Assembly (NCBI RefSeq): GCF_019645855.1
Contig: NZ_CP080999.1
Location: 2,294,001-2,358,000 of the forward strand
From: Mycobacterium malmoense
Lineage (GTDB): Bacteria; Actinomycetota; Actinomycetes; Mycobacteriales; Mycobacteriaceae
Direction of reading: 5' to 3'
DNA: 64,000 nucleotides
Part shown: one piece after another, positions 54,634 to 63,117 of the stretch
Layout of the letters: every line of letters begins with the position of its first letter
Numbering within the stretch: position 1 is the stretch's first letter
Notes under the pieces: generated by a model
Seen by the model: only the letters and a program-made list of their open reading frames with translations
What the model was told of the DNA's origin: nothing
Databases searched by the model: none
Position numbers and translations under genes: made by a program

Positions 54634-55062
54634 TCAGAGCCAGTAACGTTCGCTGAATGTGGTCAGCATGGAGCCGGCCACGGAGGCGACCATGATGATG
54701 GTGAGCGACAAGACCGGCCAGAAGGACATGTACCAGCCTTTCAAGAGCGAAACGAACGGGCCGATCCCGGCCGCGGCGATCGCCGCACCGATACCACCCC
54801 ACACCACCGGGTGGATGTACAGATCGATCCCGTAGGGCACTGGTCCGCACGTTTCCCCCTCGCACACGTTCGCGAGGAAGCCGAAGAGCCGCGCCGGCCA
54901 CGTCGTCGCGGTGGCGAGGACGACGAGCAACACCAAGAGCGTGAGGGTGGCGATGACGTCCCAGGCGGCTATCCGCAGACGAAGCACCCGTGGTGCCCCG
55001 TGGTCGGACCGGTCGAAGCGGCGGGACTGCTCGGTGTCGTCGGGCCGATGCGGCGAAGCCAT
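54634..55062 (-). CDS. Small membrane protein (Rv1567c-like)
   Basis: 142 residues with three predicted membrane helices (about 32-55, 84-106 and 114-136) and a short Cys pair (CEGETC) in the loop after the first. The charged N-terminus is probably cytoplasmic. Function unknown. It lies between ripD and bioA as in M. tuberculosis and is divergent from bioA. Confidence 0.75.
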   Translation of the reverse strand: MASPHRPDDTEQSRRFDRSDHGAPRVLRLRIAAWDVIATLTLLVLLVVLATATTWPARLFGFLANVCEGETCGPVPYGIDLYIHPVVWGGIGAAIAAAGIGPFVSLLKGWYMSFWPVLSLTIIMVASVAGSMLTTFSERYWL

Positions 55063-55124
55063 GCCGTTAGATGCTCCCCGATGCCTGCGGTTTGCGCGAC
55101 CCGGCTGCTTTACGCTCGATCTCT

Positions 55125-56429
55125 ATGCGTGCGTCGAGGGCCGGGTTGACACCCGAGCAGACCAGCGCGATCGACACCGCGCACCTGTGGCACCCCTACA
55201 GCACCATCGGCAACGAATCGGTAGCGCCGCTGGTGGCCGTCGGCGCCCACGGCGCCCGGCTGACGCTGGTCAGAGACGGCAGGCCGACCGAGGTGCTCGA
55301 CGCGATGAGCTCCTGGTGGACCGCGATTCACGGGCACGGCCACCCCGAGCTGGACGCCGCCCTTTCCGCCCAGCTGAGCACGATGAACCACGTCATGTTC
55401 GGCGGGCTGACCCACGAACCGGCGGCGCGGTTGGCGCAGCTGCTGGTGGACATCACCCCAGCCGGCCTGGACACCGTTTTCTTCAGCGACTCCGGGTCGG
55501 TGTCGGTGGAAGTCGCGGTCAAGATGGCGTTGCAGTACTGGCGCAGCCGCGGCCGGCCCGGCAAGCGACGGCTGATGACCTGGCGGGGCGGCTACCACGG
55601 CGACACCTTCACGCCGATGAGCATCTGCGACCCCGACGGCGGCATGCACTCGCTGTGGACGGACATCTTGGCCCGGCAGGTGTTCGCGCCGCAGGTGCCA
55701 CGGGACTACGACCCGGCCTACAGCGCGGCGTTCGAAAAGCAACTGGAGCGCCACGCCGCCGAACTGGCGGCCGTGGTCGTCGAGCCCGTCGTGCAGGGCG
55801 CCGGCGGGATGCGCTTCCACGACCCCCGCTACCTGGTTGACCTGCGCGACCTCTGCAGCCGGCACGACGTGCTGCTGATCTTCGACGAGATCGCGACCGG
55901 CTTCGGGCGCACCGGCGAGCTGTTCGCCGCCGACCACGCGGGAGTGAGCCCGGACATCATGTGCGTCGGCAAGGCGCTGACCGGCGGATACCTCAGCCTG
56001 GCCGCCACCTTGTGTACCACCGACATCGCCCACACCATCAGCTCCGGCGAGGCCGGTGCCCTGATGCATGGGCCCACGTTCATGGCCAATCCGCTGGCCT
56101 GCGCGGTCTCGGTGGCCAGCGTCGAGGTGCTGCTCGGACAGGACTGGCGCTCCCGGGTCGCCGAGATAGCCGCCGGCCTGGCCGCCGGGCTGGAACCCGC
56201 CCGGGTGCTGCCCGGCGTGACCGACGTCCGGGTCTGCGGCGCCATCGGCGTCATCGAATGTGACCGGCCCGTCGACCTGGCCGTCGCCACCCCCGCGGCC
56301 CTGGACCGGGGCGTCTGGCTGCGCCCGTTCCGCAACCTGGTCTACGCGATGCCGCCGTTCATCTGCGGGCCCGCCGAAATATCCCAGATCACCTCGGCGA
56401 TGGTCGAGGTCGCACGCCTCGTAGGCTGA
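55125..56429 (+). CDS. bioA: 7,8-diaminopelargonic acid synthase
   Basis: 434-residue PLP aminotransferase using SAM to aminate 7-keto-8-aminopelargonate. WHPYSTIG near the N-terminus, SWWTAIHGHGHPELD, and the Lys region VGKALTGGYLSLAATL. ATG 55125 gives a start that fits the family; the upstream in-frame ATG at 55071 would overlap the divergent promoter. First gene of bioA-bioF-bioD. Confidence 0.95.
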   Translation: MRASRAGLTPEQTSAIDTAHLWHPYSTIGNESVAPLVAVGAHGARLTLVRDGRPTEVLDAMSSWWTAIHGHGHPELDAALSAQLSTMNHVMFGGLTHEPAARLAQLLVDITPAGLDTVFFSDSGSVSVEVAVKMALQYWRSRGRPGKRRLMTWRGGYHGDTFTPMSICDPDGGMHSLWTDILARQVFAPQVPRDYDPAYSAAFEKQLERHAAELAAVVVEPVVQGAGGMRFHDPRYLVDLRDLCSRHDVLLIFDEIATGFGRTGELFAADHAGVSPDIMCVGKALTGGYLSLAATLCTTDIAHTISSGEAGALMHGPTFMANPLACAVSVASVEVLLGQDWRSRVAEIAAGLAAGLEPARVLPGVTDVRVCGAIGVIECDRPVDLAVATPAALDRGVWLRPFRNLVYAMPPFICGPAEISQITSAMVEVARLVG

Positions 56430-56435
56430 GCCTCG

Positions 56436-57578
56436 ATGAGAGCACCGATCGAGACTTCCCCGCTGGCCTGGCTGGAGGCCGTGGAGAGGCACCGCCGCGA
56501 GGCCGGGCTGCGTCGCTCGCTGCGCCCGCGCCCCGCCGTCGCCACCGAGCTGGATCTGGCGTCCAACGACTACCTCGGCCTGTCGCAGCATCCCGACGTG
56601 ATCGAGGGTGGCGTCGCGGCGCTGCGGATGTGGGGTGCCGGGGCCACCGGTTCGCGCCTGGTCACCGGCGACACCGAGCTGCACCAGCAGTTCGAGTCCG
56701 AGCTCGCCGAGTTCGTCGGCGCCGCCTCGGGGTTGCTGTTCTCCTCGGGATACACGGCCAACCTGGGCGCCGTCGTCGGCCTCTCGGGTCCCGGTTCCCT
56801 GCTGGTGTCCGACGCCCATTCGCACGCGTCCCTGGTGGACGCCTGCCGGCTGTCGCGGGCCCGGGTGGTGGTGACGCCGCACCGCGACGCCGGCGCCGTG
56901 GACGCGGCCCTGGGATCGCGCGACGAGGAGCGCGCCGTCGTCATCACCGACTCGGTGTTCAGCGCCGACGGCACGCTGGCCCCCGTGCGCGAGTTGCACG
57001 AGGTGTGCCGCCGCCACGGCGCGCTGCTCATCGTCGACGAGGCCCACGGTCTGGGCGTGCGCGGCGGCGGGCGCGGGTTGCTGCACGAGCTCGGGCTGGC
57101 GGGAGCGCCCGACGTGGTGATGACCACGACGTTGTCCAAGGCGCTGGGCAGCCAGGGCGGTGCGGTTCTCGGGCCGGCGGCGGTGCGCGCTCACCTGATC
57201 GACGCGGCCCGGCCGTTCATCTTCGACACCGGCCTGGCGCCGGCGGCGGTGGGCGCCGCGCGGTCCGCGCTGAACGTGCTGCGGGCCGAAACGTGGCGGC
57301 CGGAGGCCGTGCTGGCGCACGCCCGCTTCCTGGCCGGGGCCTGCGAGGTCGCCGAAAAGCCGCAGTCGGCCGTGGTGTCGGTGATCCTGGGCGACCCGGA
57401 GGCGGCGCTGGCCGCCGCGACCGCCTGCCTGGACGCCGGCGTCAAGGTGGGCTGCTTCCGGCCCCCGACCGTGCCCGCCGGGACGTCGCGGTTGCGGTTG
57501 ACCGCGCGGGCGTCGCTGGACGCCGCCGAACTCGAGATCGCGCGCCGCGTGCTGACGGACGTCCTGGCGCGCCGTTGA
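56436..57578 (+). CDS. bioF1: 8-amino-7-oxononanoate synthase
   Basis: 380-residue PLP enzyme condensing pimeloyl thioester with alanine. SNDYLGLSQHPDV, GAGATGSRLVTGDT, DEAHGLGVRG, and the PLP-lysine in TTLSKALGSQGG. Starts 6 nt after bioA and ends overlapping bioD (TTGA). Confidence 0.95.
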   Translation: MRAPIETSPLAWLEAVERHRREAGLRRSLRPRPAVATELDLASNDYLGLSQHPDVIEGGVAALRMWGAGATGSRLVTGDTELHQQFESELAEFVGAASGLLFSSGYTANLGAVVGLSGPGSLLVSDAHSHASLVDACRLSRARVVVTPHRDAGAVDAALGSRDEERAVVITDSVFSADGTLAPVRELHEVCRRHGALLIVDEAHGLGVRGGGRGLLHELGLAGAPDVVMTTTLSKALGSQGGAVLGPAAVRAHLIDAARPFIFDTGLAPAAVGAARSALNVLRAETWRPEAVLAHARFLAGACEVAEKPQSAVVSVILGDPEAALAAATACLDAGVKVGCFRPPTVPAGTSRLRLTARASLDAAELEIARRVLTDVLARR

Positions 57579-58255
57579 CCGTCCTGGTCGTTACCGGTAC
57601 CGGCACCGGGGTCGGCAAGACGGTCGTCACCGCGGCGCTGGCGTGCCACGCCCGTCAGGCCGGCATCGACGTGGCGGTGTGCAAGCCGGTTCAGACCGGC
57701 ACCGACTGCGGCGACGACGACCTCGCCGAGGTGGGCAGGTTGTCCGGGGTGACCGAGCTCGCCGGGCTGGCCCGCTATCCGCAGCCACTGGCGCCGGCCG
57801 CCGCGGCCGAGCGGGCCGGGACGGCGCTGCCCACCGCCGACCGGCTGCTGCACCTCGTCCGCGGACTGGATCGCCCCCGCAGATTGATCCTCGTCGAAGG
57901 CGCCGGCGGGCTGCTGGTCGAACTCGCCGACGCGGGTTTCACGCTGCGTGACCTCGCCGTCGAGCTCGGCGCCCCGGCGCTGGTCGTGGTCACCGCGGAA
58001 CTGGGCACCCTCAACCACACCGCGCTAACGCTGGAAGCACTTGCCGCACAACATATTTCGTGTTCCGGGTTGGTAATCGGGAGCTGGCCGGCACGGCCCG
58101 GGTTGGTCGAGACCTCCAATCGATCGGCGCTGGTCCGCCTCGCGCCGGTGCGGGCCGCGCTGCCCGCCGGCGCCGGATCGATGGGCCCCACCGACTTCGC
58201 CGCCCTAAGCGCCGGGGCGTTCGACCGCGCCTGGGTCACCGCGTTGGTCCGCTGA
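57575..58255 (+). CDS. bioD: Dethiobiotin synthetase
   Basis: 226-residue ATP-dependent enzyme closing the ureido ring. P-loop TGTGTGVGKT, CKPVQTG and VEGAGGLLVE. TTG 57575 reproduces the MTVLVVTGTGTGVGKT start; it overlaps the bioF stop, and the stop overlaps the next ATG, so translation is fully coupled. Confidence 0.94.
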   Translation: MTVLVVTGTGTGVGKTVVTAALACHARQAGIDVAVCKPVQTGTDCGDDDLAEVGRLSGVTELAGLARYPQPLAPAAAAERAGTALPTADRLLHLVRGLDRPRRLILVEGAGGLLVELADAGFTLRDLAVELGAPALVVVTAELGTLNHTALTLEALAAQHISCSGLVIGSWPARPGLVETSNRSALVRLAPVRAALPAGAGSMGPTDFAALSAGAFDRAWVTALVR

Positions 58256-58764
58256 TGGTCCACTCGATCGAGCTGGTCTTCGACCCCGATACCGAGGCAA
58301 CGATCCGCCACATCTGGGAGATGCTGGCCGCCGCCGGAATCCCCAGCCAGGCCCCGGCCAGCCGGCCGCACGTGACGCTAACCGTCGCCGAGAGCATCGC
58401 CGCCGACGTCGACGAGCTGCTGAGCCCGCTCAGCCGATGGCTGCCGCCGCCCTGCGCGATCGGTGCGCCGGTGTTGTTCGGCAGGGCGAACGTCGTGTTC
58501 GCGCGGCTCGTGGTGCCGACGAGCGAGTTGTTGAGCCTGCACGCCGAGGTGCACCGGGTATGCCTGCCGCACCTGGTGGCGGGGCCGATGCCCAACAGCC
58601 TGCCCGGTCAGTGGACCGCGCACGTCACGCTGGCCCGCCGGGTCGGTGGCAACCAGCTCGGGCGGGCGCTGCGCATCGCTGCCCGGCCGTCACGCATCGA
58701 CGGCCGGTTTGCCGGTTTGCGCCGCTGGGACGGCGACAGGCGGGTCGAGCACCCGATCGGGTGA
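58255..58764 (+). CDS. 2H phosphoesterase-like protein (Rv1571-like)
   Basis: 169 residues with two H-x-T motifs, RPHVTLTV and TAHVTLAR, spaced about 83 residues apart, as in 2'-5' RNA ligase/cyclic phosphodiesterase proteins. Same length as Rv1571. The start overlaps bioD by one base (TGATG), so it is made with biotin enzymes although it has no known biotin role. Confidence 0.85.
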   Translation: MVHSIELVFDPDTEATIRHIWEMLAAAGIPSQAPASRPHVTLTVAESIAADVDELLSPLSRWLPPPCAIGAPVLFGRANVVFARLVVPTSELLSLHAEVHRVCLPHLVAGPMPNSLPGQWTAHVTLARRVGGNQLGRALRIAARPSRIDGRFAGLRRWDGDRRVEHPIG

Positions 58765-58895
58765 GCTCCGGAGGGTCCGTGAGCGTAACCTCACGGCGAT
58801 TTCGCCGGCCGATTTCCGCACTGGCGTTACGTACGCGCGCGAAGCGGTTCGGTAGATTCTCCCGGGGCGGGCATTTTGACACGAGGGAGTACCTG

Positions 58896-59936
58896 TTGAC
58901 TGAGGCGCCAACCAGGCCAACGGCCGACATCGACCAGGACGGCTTCGACATCCTGGCCACCGCGCGCGAACAGGTGCTTCAGCGCGGCGAGGGACTGGGC
59001 TTCGAACAGGTGCTGCAGGTGCTGCAGCTGCCCGACGACCGGCTCGACGAGCTGCTGGCGCTTGCCCACGAGGTGCGGATGCGCTGGTGCGGCCCCGAGG
59101 TCGAGGTCGAGGGCATCATCAGCCTGAAAACCGGCGGATGCCCGGAGGATTGTCACTTCTGCTCGCAGTCGGGGCTTTTCGCGTCGCCGGTGCGCAGCGC
59201 TCGACTGGACATCCCCAGCCTGGTCGAGGCGGCCAAGCAGACCGCCAAGTCAGGCGCCACCGAATTCTGCATCGTGGCCGCGGTGCGCGGCCCCGACGAC
59301 CGGCTGATGGCCCAGGTCGCCGCCGGCATCGAGGCGATCCGCAACGAGGTCGAGATCAACATCGCCTGCTCGCTGGGGATGCTGACGGCCGAGCAGGTGG
59401 AGCGGCTCTCGGCGATGGGGGTGCATCGCTACAACCACAACCTGGAGACGGCTCGCTCGTTCTTTACCAACGTCGTGACCACCCACACCTGGGAGGAGCG
59501 CTGGCAGACGCTGTCGATGGTGCGCGACGCCGGCATGGAGGTGTGCTGCGGCGGCATCCTCGGCATGGGCGAGACCCTCGAGCAGCGCGCGGAATTCGCC
59601 GCCGAACTGGCCGAGCTCGGTCCCGATGAGGTGCCGTTGAACTTCCTCAACCCCCGGCCGGGCACCCCGTTCGGCGACCTGGACGTGCTGCCGGTCGCCG
59701 AGGCGCTGAAGTCGGTGGCCGCCTTCCGCCTGGCGTTGCCGCGCACCATGTTGCGTTTTGCCGGGGGCCGCGAGATCACCCTCGGCGACCTGGGCGCCAA
59801 GCAGGGCATCCTGGGCGGCATCAACGCCGTCATCGTCGGGAACTACCTGACCACGCTCGGCCGCCCGGCCGAAGCGGATCTGGAACTGCTCGACGATCTG
59901 CAGATGCCGATCAAGGCGCTCAACGCCAGCCTGTAA
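58896..59936 (+). CDS. bioB: Biotin synthase
   Basis: 346-residue radical-SAM enzyme inserting sulphur into dethiobiotin. CxxxCxxC as CPEDCHFC, GMGE and NFLNPRPGTP motifs. TTG 58896 has GAGGGA six bases upstream and gives the usual mycobacterial N-terminal length; a longer upstream frame overlaps the previous gene. A TAGATT hexamer at about 58852 may be the -10. Confidence 0.95.
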   Translation: MTEAPTRPTADIDQDGFDILATAREQVLQRGEGLGFEQVLQVLQLPDDRLDELLALAHEVRMRWCGPEVEVEGIISLKTGGCPEDCHFCSQSGLFASPVRSARLDIPSLVEAAKQTAKSGATEFCIVAAVRGPDDRLMAQVAAGIEAIRNEVEINIACSLGMLTAEQVERLSAMGVHRYNHNLETARSFFTNVVTTHTWEERWQTLSMVRDAGMEVCCGGILGMGETLEQRAEFAAELAELGPDEVPLNFLNPRPGTPFGDLDVLPVAEALKSVAAFRLALPRTMLRFAGGREITLGDLGAKQGILGGINAVIVGNYLTTLGRPAEADLELLDDLQMPIKALNASL

Positions 59937-59949
59937 GAAACTGGAAACC

Positions 59950-60177
59950 GTGGTTCGGGATTTAGGCGCTGCGCTCGGCGCCGGCGTCTACAACGTCTAC
60001 ACCGGGGAATTGGGAGGCACCACAGTGCCGACGGCGGCCCGATTGGGCCTCGAGCCTCCCCGGTTCTGTGCGGCGTGCGGACGCCGGATGGTGGTCCAGG
60101 TCCGTCCCGACGGCTGGCGCGCGCGGTGCTCGCGGCACGGACAGGTCGACTCGGTCGACCTGGAGGCACAGCGGTGA
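59950..60177 (+). CDS. bsaP: Biotin synthase auxiliary protein
   Basis: 75-residue Rv1590-like protein directly after bioB. It has a Cys-rich segment FCAACGRRMVVQVRPDGWRARC, two CxxC-type pairs suited to a small Fe-S or zinc site. The family was recently linked to turnover of actinobacterial biotin synthase. GTG 59950, 13 nt after bioB. The stop overlaps the next gene (GTGA). Confidence 0.8.
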   Translation: MVRDLGAALGAGVYNVYTGELGGTTVPTAARLGLEPPRFCAACGRRMVVQVRPDGWRARCSRHGQVDSVDLEAQR

Positions 60178-60827
60178 CCGAGCATGCCGGACCCGAGACC
60201 TCGGCGCCCGCCGGCGTCCCCCGCGCGTCACGGCGGCGCGCGATCGTCATGGCTGCGCTGAGCGTGGCGACCGGCGTGGTGATCGGCGGGCTGTGGGCGT
60301 GGATCGCCCCGCCGATCCACGCGGTGGTGGCAATCACTCGCGCCGGCGAGCGGGTCCATGACTATCTGGGCAGCGAATCCGGGCACTTCTTCGACGCGCC
60401 ATGCCTGATGTTGGGCCTGCTGACCGTGCTGGCGGTGGTGGCGCCGGTGCTGGCATGGCAATGGCGCGGGCGCCGCGGGCCGGCGATGGTCGCCGGGCTG
60501 TCCATCGGCATGGTGACCGCCGCCGCCGTCGCCTCGGCGATCGGGGCGGCGCTGGTCCGGCTGAGCTACGGCGCACTGAACTTCGACTCGGTGCCGCTGT
60601 CGGGACGCCCGTCGGTGGCCTACGTCATCGAGGCGCCGCCGGTGTTCTTTTCCCATGGCCCGCTGCAGGTGGCGGCGACCCTGCTGTGGCCGGCCGGCAT
60701 CGCCGCGCTGGTCTACGCCCTGCTGGCGGCGGCCAATGCCCGCGATGATCTGGGGGCGCTCCCGGTGACCGACCAGCCTTTGCAGGCGCCGATGGAGCCG
60801 GAGGCCCCGGAAGCCGCCGTGTCCTAG
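60174..60827 (+). CDS. DUF2567 membrane protein (Rv1591-like)
   Basis: 217 residues. An N-terminal positively charged stretch is followed by four membrane helices, with an extracytoplasmic loop around VHDYLGSESGHFFD. Function unknown. Translationally coupled to bsaP; its place in the biotin block is conserved in mycobacteria. Confidence 0.8.
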   Translation: MTEHAGPETSAPAGVPRASRRRAIVMAALSVATGVVIGGLWAWIAPPIHAVVAITRAGERVHDYLGSESGHFFDAPCLMLGLLTVLAVVAPVLAWQWRGRRGPAMVAGLSIGMVTAAAVASAIGAALVRLSYGALNFDSVPLSGRPSVAYVIEAPPVFFSHGPLQVAATLLWPAGIAALVYALLAAANARDDLGALPVTDQPLQAPMEPEAPEAAVS

Positions 60828-60832
60828 CGGAC

Positions 60833-62185
60833 TTACAACGGGCGATGCGGCACCTTCCTGCCGGTGATGATCTTGGCCGCGATCTTCACCAGCCGCGCCA
60901 TGCCGACGTAGGTCATCGGATTGAACATCGTCGGCCACGTGGTCCTGACGAGGTGTTCGGTCAGTGGCCGGCCGGCGAACCGGTCCGTGAGCCAGCGGAG
61001 CGTCATGGGGGCCGACAACGGGTGCAGGCAAATGTGTTCGTTGAACGCGTCCCGATGGTAGGTGACCCTGGCGCCGCCGGCCGAATAGGCGTCGGCGAGC
61101 TCGTCGATGTCGTGGACGTCGATGAGGTAGTCGTGCACGGCCTGCACGATCAACACCGGCGGGGTTGGCACCACGGCGCCCAGCTTGATGCTGTCGAAGA
61201 CATACGTCACCTCGGGCATCGACAGGATGTCTTCGAGCGGTTCGTCCAGGTAGTCGCCCATGTTCTTGCCCGCCATCCGGAGGACCGCTTCCACCGTCGT
61301 CATCTTCTCCAGCGCCGCGAGCAGGGCGCGCCCCTCGTCGTTGGTGTGTTCCTTGATGACCCGGTCGAGGCCGGGGTAGATGTGGCCGAGCGCGGCCACG
61401 ACCAACGCGGGCAAACCGGCAAGGAAGCCGCCGTTGAGGCGGCGGAAGGTGTGACCAAGATCGCCGACGGGTGATCCCAGCACCGCCCCGACGATGTTCA
61501 GATCGGGTGCGTACTCGCCACACATCTCGGCGGCCCACGCGCTGGCCAGGCCGCCGCCGGAGTACCCCCACAGCCCGATCGGCACCCTTGGGGAGGCCCC
61601 TGCCGACAATCCGAGTCGTTCCGAACCCAGCGCGGCCCGGATCCCGTCCAGGACGCGGTAACCGGGCTCATATGGTGCGCCCCACGAGCCGTGGATGCCT
61701 TCGTGGTCGGGCACCGAGACGGCCCAGCCCTCGGCGACGGCGGCGGTGATCAGCAAGAATTCGAACTGGCTCAACGATCCGAGGGCCTTCGCCCTGCGCC
61801 GCAGCGCATAGGACGGAAAACAGCGCGACGCCATCGCGTCGATCGCGCACTGATACGACAGCAGCGGGCACGTTTCCCCCGGAGCACGCTCGGCCGGAAC
61901 GATCACGGTCGTCACCGTCGCCTCGGGCTCGCCGTTCATGTCCATCGTCCGGTAGAGCAGCTGCACGGCCGCGACGGGCTGGGGTATCAGCCCGAGAAAC
62001 GCCAGCTCGACGTCGCGCGAGCGCAACACCGTGCCGGGCTCGGCGTGCTGATAGCCGGGCGGCGGCTGGTAGAACGGGTCGTCGCAGGGCAGCAGCGGCC
62101 GCACCTTGCGCTGCAGCTCCTCATGCGGTGGCCGGCCGATCCACTCCGCGCCACGTGTCCCTGCCAGATTGCCGAACTCAACCAT
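60833..62185 (-). CDS. Secretory-lipase-family alpha/beta hydrolase (Rv1592c-like)
   Basis: 450 residues. Nucleophile elbow GYSGGG, and a late-domain His in NEHICLHP and Asp in AVHDYLID. Resembles the LIP family. The M. tuberculosis homologue was reported to act on lipids. No clear signal peptide. Convergent with the DUF2567 gene, 5 nt apart. Confidence 0.85.
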   Translation of the reverse strand: MVEFGNLAGTRGAEWIGRPPHEELQRKVRPLLPCDDPFYQPPPGYQHAEPGTVLRSRDVELAFLGLIPQPVAAVQLLYRTMDMNGEPEATVTTVIVPAERAPGETCPLLSYQCAIDAMASRCFPSYALRRRAKALGSLSQFEFLLITAAVAEGWAVSVPDHEGIHGSWGAPYEPGYRVLDGIRAALGSERLGLSAGASPRVPIGLWGYSGGGLASAWAAEMCGEYAPDLNIVGAVLGSPVGDLGHTFRRLNGGFLAGLPALVVAALGHIYPGLDRVIKEHTNDEGRALLAALEKMTTVEAVLRMAGKNMGDYLDEPLEDILSMPEVTYVFDSIKLGAVVPTPPVLIVQAVHDYLIDVHDIDELADAYSAGGARVTYHRDAFNEHICLHPLSAPMTLRWLTDRFAGRPLTEHLVRTTWPTMFNPMTYVGMARLVKIAAKIITGRKVPHRPL

Positions 62186-62346
62186 TGAGGATCCCTTCTT
62201 GGCCTCGCGGCATTCTCGCGCATGAACGGGCGGTGGCCAAAACGTAATCGCCGCAATGTGAGCCAGTTCTCGTGGGCATCACCGCCGGCCCGGTCTCACC
62301 CAACTTACCGGCGCGGCGTGGCCCTCGACGGTAACTCGGAGGTAGC

Positions 62347-63069
62347 TCAAAGCTGGCCGGGCGGCCGGAACGCGGCGAACTCGTCGGTCACCCGCAGCGA
62401 CGAGTCGGTGAAGTGATACAGCGCCGCCGGACGCCCGCCGCTGCGGCCGGATTGTGCGATGGTGCCGGTCTGGCTGATGACCCCGCGCCGGACCAGGACC
62501 CGCTGCAGATTTGTGGCGTCGACCTGGTACCCCAGCACGGCGCCGTAGATGTCGCGCAGCGCGGAAAGCGCGAATTCCCTTGGTGCCAAAGCAAACCCGA
62601 TGTTGGTATACGACATCTTGGCGACCAGCCTGGCGCGGGCGTGGGCCACCATCGGTCCGTGATCGAACGCCATCGGCGGCAGCGAATTCACCGGATGCCA
62701 GCGGGTGTCCGGCGGCAGCTCGGGGGTGGCGGGGGAGGGCACCAGGCCCAGGAAGGTCGACGCGATCACCCGGGTGCCCGGCACCCGGTGTGGGTCGGAG
62801 AACACAGCGAGCTGTTCCAAGTGAGCCAGCTCTCGCAGGTCGACCTTTTCGGCCAGTTGGCGACGCACCGACGTGGTCAGGTCCTCGTGGTTGCGCAGCC
62901 GCCCGCCCGGCAGCGACCACGCCCCCTTTTGCGGATCGCGGGCACGTTGCCATAACAGCACGTTCAGCTGCGGTTTTTCTGTTCGCGGGGCCTTCGTAAC
63001 CTGCTCGGTAGCCTGGCGAACCTGGAACACGACCGCAAGCACTTCGTGGGCGGTGCTACTATGGACCAT
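62347..63069 (-). CDS. nrtR: NrtR-like regulator (degenerate Nudix plus winged helix)
   Basis: 240 residues. N-terminal Nudix domain in which the box reads G-x5-E-x7-RQLAEK instead of REUxEE, so catalysis is probably lost. C-terminal winged helix ends the protein. NrtR proteins sense ADP-ribose and repress NAD genes. ATG 63069 faces nadA across a matching palindrome. Confidence 0.85.
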   Translation of the reverse strand: MVHSSTAHEVLAVVFQVRQATEQVTKAPRTEKPQLNVLLWQRARDPQKGAWSLPGGRLRNHEDLTTSVRRQLAEKVDLRELAHLEQLAVFSDPHRVPGTRVIASTFLGLVPSPATPELPPDTRWHPVNSLPPMAFDHGPMVAHARARLVAKMSYTNIGFALAPREFALSALRDIYGAVLGYQVDATNLQRVLVRRGVISQTGTIAQSGRSGGRPAALYHFTDSSLRVTDEFAAFRPPGQL

Positions 63070-63092
63070 GTTTTCGATTGTAAGTCGAAAAC
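63070..63092. promoter_or_regulatory. Probable NrtR operator
   Basis: GTTTTCGA (63070-63077) and TCGAAAAC (63085-63092) are perfect 8-bp arms separated by 7 nt. They lie immediately before the nrtR start and 26 nt before nadA, the position for joint control of both. Confidence 0.7.
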
Positions 63093-63117
63093 CTCCCGGA
63101 CGCGAAAGGATCTTTCC

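Noticed and set aside
55110..57320. 736-codon minus-strand ORF opposite bioA and bioF1
   Set aside because: Spans two genuine genes antisense; low-complexity translation.
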